This document shows, piece after piece, positions 6,019 to 6,825 of a stretch of 6,825 bases of DNA (positions are counted from its first letter, which is position 1; every line of letters starts with the position of its first letter). This stretch comes from an uncultured Lacticaseibacillus sp. Its GTDB lineage: Bacteria; Bacillota; Bacilli; Lactobacillales; Lactobacillaceae. The DNA lies in contig CAKQZO010000082.1 in the NCBI GenBank assembly GCA_934293835.1, positions 1-6,825 on the forward strand, written 5' to 3'. The translations under genes and the position numbers were made by a program. The notes under the pieces were generated by a model. That model made no database searches. It had not been told where the DNA came from and saw only the letters and a list, made by a program, of their open reading frames with translations.

Positions 6019-6825
6019 CAACTTGCTCCAACTTCTTTGCCTGGTCGGCGACGACTAAGGCATCGATGATGTCGCCAAGTTCCCCGTTCATGATGCGGTC
6101 CAACTTGTTGAGGGTCAACCCGATGCGGTGGTCAGTCACGCGGTTTTGCGGGTAGTTATACGTCCGGATTCGTTCGGAACGGTCCCCGGAGCCAACCGCC
6201 GTTTTACGTTTCTCGGCGTATTCAGATTCGTTTTGACTCTCATAAAAATCATACACCCGGCTGGTCAAGATCTGCATCGCCTTAACCCGGTTTTGTTGCT
6301 GCGAGCGCTGGTCTTGCATGGTCACCACGATGCCTGTCGGAAGATGCGTCATCCGCACCGCCGAACTGGTCTTGTTGATGTGCTGGCCACCAGCGCCACT
6401 CGAACGGTAAACATCCGTGCGAATGTCTTTGGGATCGAGCTTCAAGTCGACTTCATCGTATTCTGGCATCACGCCAACCGTCGCGGTACTGGTGTGGACC
6501 CGCCCCGCCGACTCGGTCACAGGCACACGCTGAACGCGGTGTGCCCCAGACTCGTATTTGAGCTTAGAGTACACGGCCGTCCCTGTAATCATCACCGCGA
6601 CTTCTTTGTAGCCGCCGACTTCCGTTGGGTTCTCGTCGATGATCTCAAACGTCCAGCCTTGCCGCTCGGCATACTTCATGTACATCGTCAGCAAGTCACC
6701 GGCAAACAAAGACGCCTCGTCGCCGCCGGCCGCCCCGCGAATTTCCATGATGATGTTTTTGTCATCATTCGGGTCTTTAGGTAGCATCAAGACCTTGATC
6801 TTGCCTTCAAGCTCTTCGAGTTGCG
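6011..6825 (-). CDS. prfA: Peptide chain release factor 1, 5' end outside the window
   Basis: RF1 reads UAA and UAG stop codons in the ribosomal A site and triggers release of the finished protein. I see 271 codons up to the window edge (the first incomplete, the last the stop), that is 270 residues. The family has about 355-360 residues, so about 90 N-terminal residues lie beyond 6825. Visible are [15 protein letters not shown]; the stop-codon-reading tripeptide region [15 protein letters not shown], with PVT at the place of the RF1 PAT motif (RF2 would have SPF); and the peptidyl-transferase motif [10 protein letters not shown], with GGQ encoded at 6383-6391. [15 protein letters not shown] and a C-terminal helical tail follow. 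It ends in TAA (6011-6013), overlapping prmC. The TTG and ATG codons near 6785-6790 are internal, since the frame is open to the edge and codes family-like sequence. Confidence 0.97.
   Translation of the reverse strand, partial: QLEELEGKIKVLMLPKDPNDDKNIIMEIRGAAGGDEASLFAGDLLTMYMKYAERQGWTFEIIDENPTEVGGYKEVAVMITGTAVYSKLKYESGAHRVQRVPVTESAGRVHTSTATVGVMPEYDEVDLKLDPKDIRTDVYRSSGAGGQHINKTSSAVRMTHLPTGIVVTMQDQRSQQQNRVKAMQILTSRVYDFYESQNESEYAEKRKTAVGSGDRSERIRTYNYPQNRVTDHRIGLTLNKLDRIMNGELGDIIDALVVADQAKKLEQVGE

Noticed and set aside
6128..6784. 218-codon plus-strand frame antisense to prfA
   Set aside because: It is a shadow of prfA, rich in Arg and His as expected for antisense translation, with no ribosome binding site.
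6785..6790. TTG/ATG at the start of the longest prfA frame as its true start
   Set aside because: The frame continues open to the window edge with family-like residues ([10 protein letters not shown]), and the fragment lacks the N-terminal domain of RF1, so the gene is cut by the window.

Overview
The window is part of a low-G+C Gram-positive (Firmicutes) chromosome, most likely Lactobacillaceae and plausibly the Lacticaseibacillus (L. casei) group. I infer this from the gene order prfA-prmC-sua5-glyA-upp-atpB-atpE-atpF, the strong AAGGAGG-type ribosome binding sites, the frequent GTG/TTG starts, and the protein sequences. Base composition looks rather GC-rich for that group in the prfA-prmC-sua5 part, so I do not name a species. 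Every convincing gene is on the minus strand, so transcription runs from the right edge (6825) to the left edge (1).

In transcription order: prfA (release factor 1, N-terminus cut off by the right edge) overlaps prmC (the RF1/RF2 glutamine methyltransferase). It is followed 21 bases later by a Sua5-type threonylcarbamoyl-AMP synthase gene. This is a translation-fidelity block: RF1, the enzyme that methylates its GGQ motif, and the first enzyme of tRNA t6A synthesis. A very good extended -10 promoter lies at the junction with glyA, with its -35 inside the end of the sua5 gene. From it glyA (serine hydroxymethyltransferase) and upp (uracil phosphoribosyltransferase) are probably read together. 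A small hairpin overlaps the glyA stop codon, and a strong intrinsic terminator closes the unit after upp.

About 0.64 kb without a convincing gene follows (1492-2126). It holds a long imperfect palindrome (2016-2112), some weaker hairpins and one plausible promoter for the ATP synthase operon. Its texture suggests one or more dispersed intergenic repeat elements, but that needs a genome search.

The left 1.5 kb is the start of the F1Fo ATP synthase operon: atpB (a), atpE (c) and atpF (b, cut at its C-terminal end by the left edge). A perfect 11-bp tandem duplication that can form a hairpin sits between atpE and atpF.

This is mostly a conserved housekeeping region. The parts worth a second look are the intergenic palindrome and its surroundings, the NLPY variant of the PrmC catalytic motif, the atpE-atpF hairpin, and several start codons that the Shine-Dalgarno positions place downstream of the longest reading frame. 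I saw no CRISPR array, transposase, phage gene, tRNA or rRNA, and no clear new defence or metabolic system.
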